NCBI GenBank assembly: GCA_023427825.1
Contig: JAEZAI010000388.1
Coordinates: 1-6,746, forward strand
Direction: 5' to 3'
Length of the DNA: 6,746 bases
Source: Actinomycetes bacterium
GTDB taxonomy: Bacteria; Actinomycetota; Acidimicrobiia; Acidimicrobiales; Microtrichaceae
Shown here: positions 5,506 through 6,746 of the stretch, piece by piece
How the letters are laid out: every line of letters begins with the position of its first letter
Position numbering within the stretch: position 1 is the first letter of the stretch
Translations under genes and position numbers: made by a program
Notes under the pieces: model-generated
What the model was told of the DNA's origin: nothing
Databases searched by the model: none
Seen by the model: the letters and a program-made list of their open reading frames with translations, nothing else

Positions 5506-6746
5506 ATGGCGGTACGGGGCATCCGGACGGCGTGGCGGCTGCTCGCCGCGCTGGCGGTGGTGGTGCTGGTGGCGGGCGCGTGCACGCAGGACCCGGAGGG
5601 CACCTCCGGCGCGGCCGGCGCGGTGGCGGACCTGTCCGACGACGCGGCACCCGGCGACTTCGCCGCGGCGGGCAGCGTGGAGCAGGTCCACGTGACCGGC
5701 GCCGAGCCGGGCCAGGAGCTCGCCCTGCACGACGAGGACGGCAACGCGGTCGCCACCGGCACGGCCGACGACCAGGGCTCGCTCATCTTCCGCCTGGTCG
5801 AGCCGGGTTCCGGCTACCGGGTGGCCACCGCGTCGGCACCGATCCTGGCCTCGGATCCGGTGGAGGTGCAGAGCGTCGACTCCTCGCAGCCCGACCAGTC
5901 CTTCTACGACAGCCAGGAGCTGCCCGAGGGGTTCACCTACATCGAGACCCGGGACGGCACCACGCTGTCCGCGTCGGTGTACCTGCCCGGCCCGGCCGCG
6001 GACGGCCCCTATCCCACCGTCGTGGAGTACTCGGGCTACGACCCGTCGAAGCCCGGCAGCAACCTCCTCGAGCAGAACGCCGAGGCGCTCCGGCCGATCG
6101 TCGGCGACGACCCGTCCGCGCTGGGCGGGGTGGTCCCGTTCGCCTGCAACGCACCGGCGCAGCCGTCGTCGATGCTCGCCCTGTCGATGGGCTACGCAGT
6201 CGTCGCCGTCAACGTCCGGGGTACCGGCTGCTCGGGCGGTGCGTACGACTTCTTCGAACCGCTGCAGCTCACCGACGGCTACGACGTGATCGAGACCGTG
6301 GCCGCCCAGCCGTGGGTGAAGAACCACAGGGTCGGCATGGTCGGCCTGTCCTACCCGGGCATCAGCCAGCTCTACGTGGCGTCCATGCAGCCCCCCTCCC
6401 TGTCCGCGATCACTCCGCTGTCGGTCATCGACGACACGGTGCGCGGGACGCTGGCGCCGGGCGGCATCTTCAACGCCGGCTTCGCGCTCTCGTGGGCCGA
6501 CGAGGTGGGCGAGAAGGCGAAGCCGTACGGACAGGGCTGGGAGCAGGCCCGGGTGGACGCGGGTGACACGACGTGCGCGGAGAACCAGCGCATGCGCGGC
6601 CAGAACGTGGACGCGTCGAAGAAGGCGCAGGAGCACCGGTACTACCCGCCGGAGCTCGCCGACCCGCTCAACGCCTCGCTGTTCGCCGACCGGATCGAGG
6701 TGCCGGTGTTCCTCAGCGGCTCGTTCCAGGACGAGCAGACCGGCGG
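5506..6746 (+). CDS. CocE/NonD family hydrolase, predicted lipoprotein (partial, 3' end missing)
   Basis: The frame is open to the right edge (413 codons seen, no stop). The N-terminus is a lipoprotein signal: a basic start (MAVRGIRTAWR), a hydrophobic run LLAALAVVVLVAGA, and lipobox VAGAC with Cys26. The mature protein is therefore predicted to be lipid-anchored outside the cytoplasmic membrane. An acidic, Ala/Gly-rich linker follows. Residues ~58-110 look like a small beta-sandwich (VEQVHVTGAEPGQELAL...GYRVA). The catalytic alpha/beta domain starts near 142 (YIETRDGTTLSASVYLP). Visible motifs are EYSGYDP (174-180), VRGTGCSGG (from about 237), the nucleophile Ser282 in GLSYPG, and Asp409 in SGSFQDEQTGG, which matches the catalytic Asp of cocaine esterase (GWYDGF). 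The expected catalytic His (GPWSH-type motif in cocaine esterase) would lie beyond the window. Members hydrolyse esters, beta-lactam acyl groups or X-Pro peptides; the substrate here is unknown. The start has a good ribosome binding site. The gene is divergent from the alpha/beta hydrolase. Confidence 0.9.
   Translation, partial: MAVRGIRTAWRLLAALAVVVLVAGACTQDPEGTSGAAGAVADLSDDAAPGDFAAAGSVEQVHVTGAEPGQELALHDEDGNAVATGTADDQGSLIFRLVEPGSGYRVATASAPILASDPVEVQSVDSSQPDQSFYDSQELPEGFTYIETRDGTTLSASVYLPGPAADGPYPTVVEYSGYDPSKPGSNLLEQNAEALRPIVGDDPSALGGVVPFACNAPAQPSSMLALSMGYAVVAVNVRGTGCSGGAYDFFEPLQLTDGYDVIETVAAQPWVKNHRVGMVGLSYPGISQLYVASMQPPSLSAITPLSVIDDTVRGTLAPGGIFNAGFALSWADEVGEKAKPYGQGWEQARVDAGDTTCAENQRMRGQNVDASKKAQEHRYYPPELADPLNASLFADRIEVPVFLSGSFQDEQTG

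Noticed and set aside
5346..5786. N-terminal extension of the alpha/beta hydrolase to an ATG at 5786.
   Set aside because: The extension is low-complexity, would run through the divergent promoter region and into the start of the lipoprotein gene, and lacks any hydrolase feature.
5463..6566. Plus-strand open frame starting at ATG 5463.
   Set aside because: It is in a different frame from the lipobox and the Ser/Asp catalytic motifs and has no recognisable content. The true frame begins at 5506 behind a good ribosome binding site.
4765..6636. A 623-codon minus-strand open frame across the alpha/beta hydrolase and the lipoprotein gene.
   Set aside because: The translation is Arg/Gly/Ala-rich low-complexity sequence with no motif, and it overlaps two well-supported genes.
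1..6746. A coherent new defence, mobile or biosynthetic system formed by these genes.
   Set aside because: The genes lie in alternating orientations with separate promoters and hairpins, belong to common housekeeping or accessory enzyme families, and show no shared pathway, mobility genes or compositional break.

Overview
The window is very GC-rich, with strong G/C bias at third codon positions. Genes are closely packed, and several starts appear to be leaderless. This suggests a high-GC actinobacterium; Acidimicrobiia or a relative is possible, but the sequence alone does not settle it. I see no mobile element, CRISPR array, tRNA, rRNA, phage gene or toxin-antitoxin pair.

Layout from left to right. 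(1) Positions 1-74, minus strand: the first 24 codons of a gene leaving the left edge, resembling the N-terminus of the actinobacterial GNAT acetyltransferase/acetate-CoA ligase family. (2) Positions 164-1888, plus strand, divergent from it: a complete DUF885 putative metallohydrolase with an HExxPGH motif. A short GC hairpin follows its stop codon. (3) Positions 2012-4294, plus strand: a complete cytoplasmic molybdopterin-dependent oxidoreductase with an N-terminal 4Fe-4S cysteine motif. The usual Cys/Sec molybdenum-ligand position appears to hold valine. (4) Positions 4389-5345, minus strand, convergent with it: an alpha/beta hydrolase with Ser and His catalytic residues. A long imperfect hairpin lies between the convergent stop codons. 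(5) Positions 5506-6746, plus strand, divergent from the hydrolase: a lipoprotein of the CocE/NonD (X-Pro dipeptidyl-peptidase S15-like) family, cut by the right edge before its catalytic His.

The genes do not form an obvious pathway. Three are hydrolases of unrelated or distantly related types. One is a stand-alone molybdoenzyme with no accessory subunit or cofactor gene nearby. Gene orientation (minus, plus, plus, minus, plus) and the hairpins suggest mostly single-gene transcription units. The window looks like ordinary chromosome rather than an island, and I found no convincing new multi-gene system. The best leads are the altered molybdenum-ligand position and the repeated leaderless -10/start arrangement. 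Short repeats and dyads in the intergenic regions are secondary leads.
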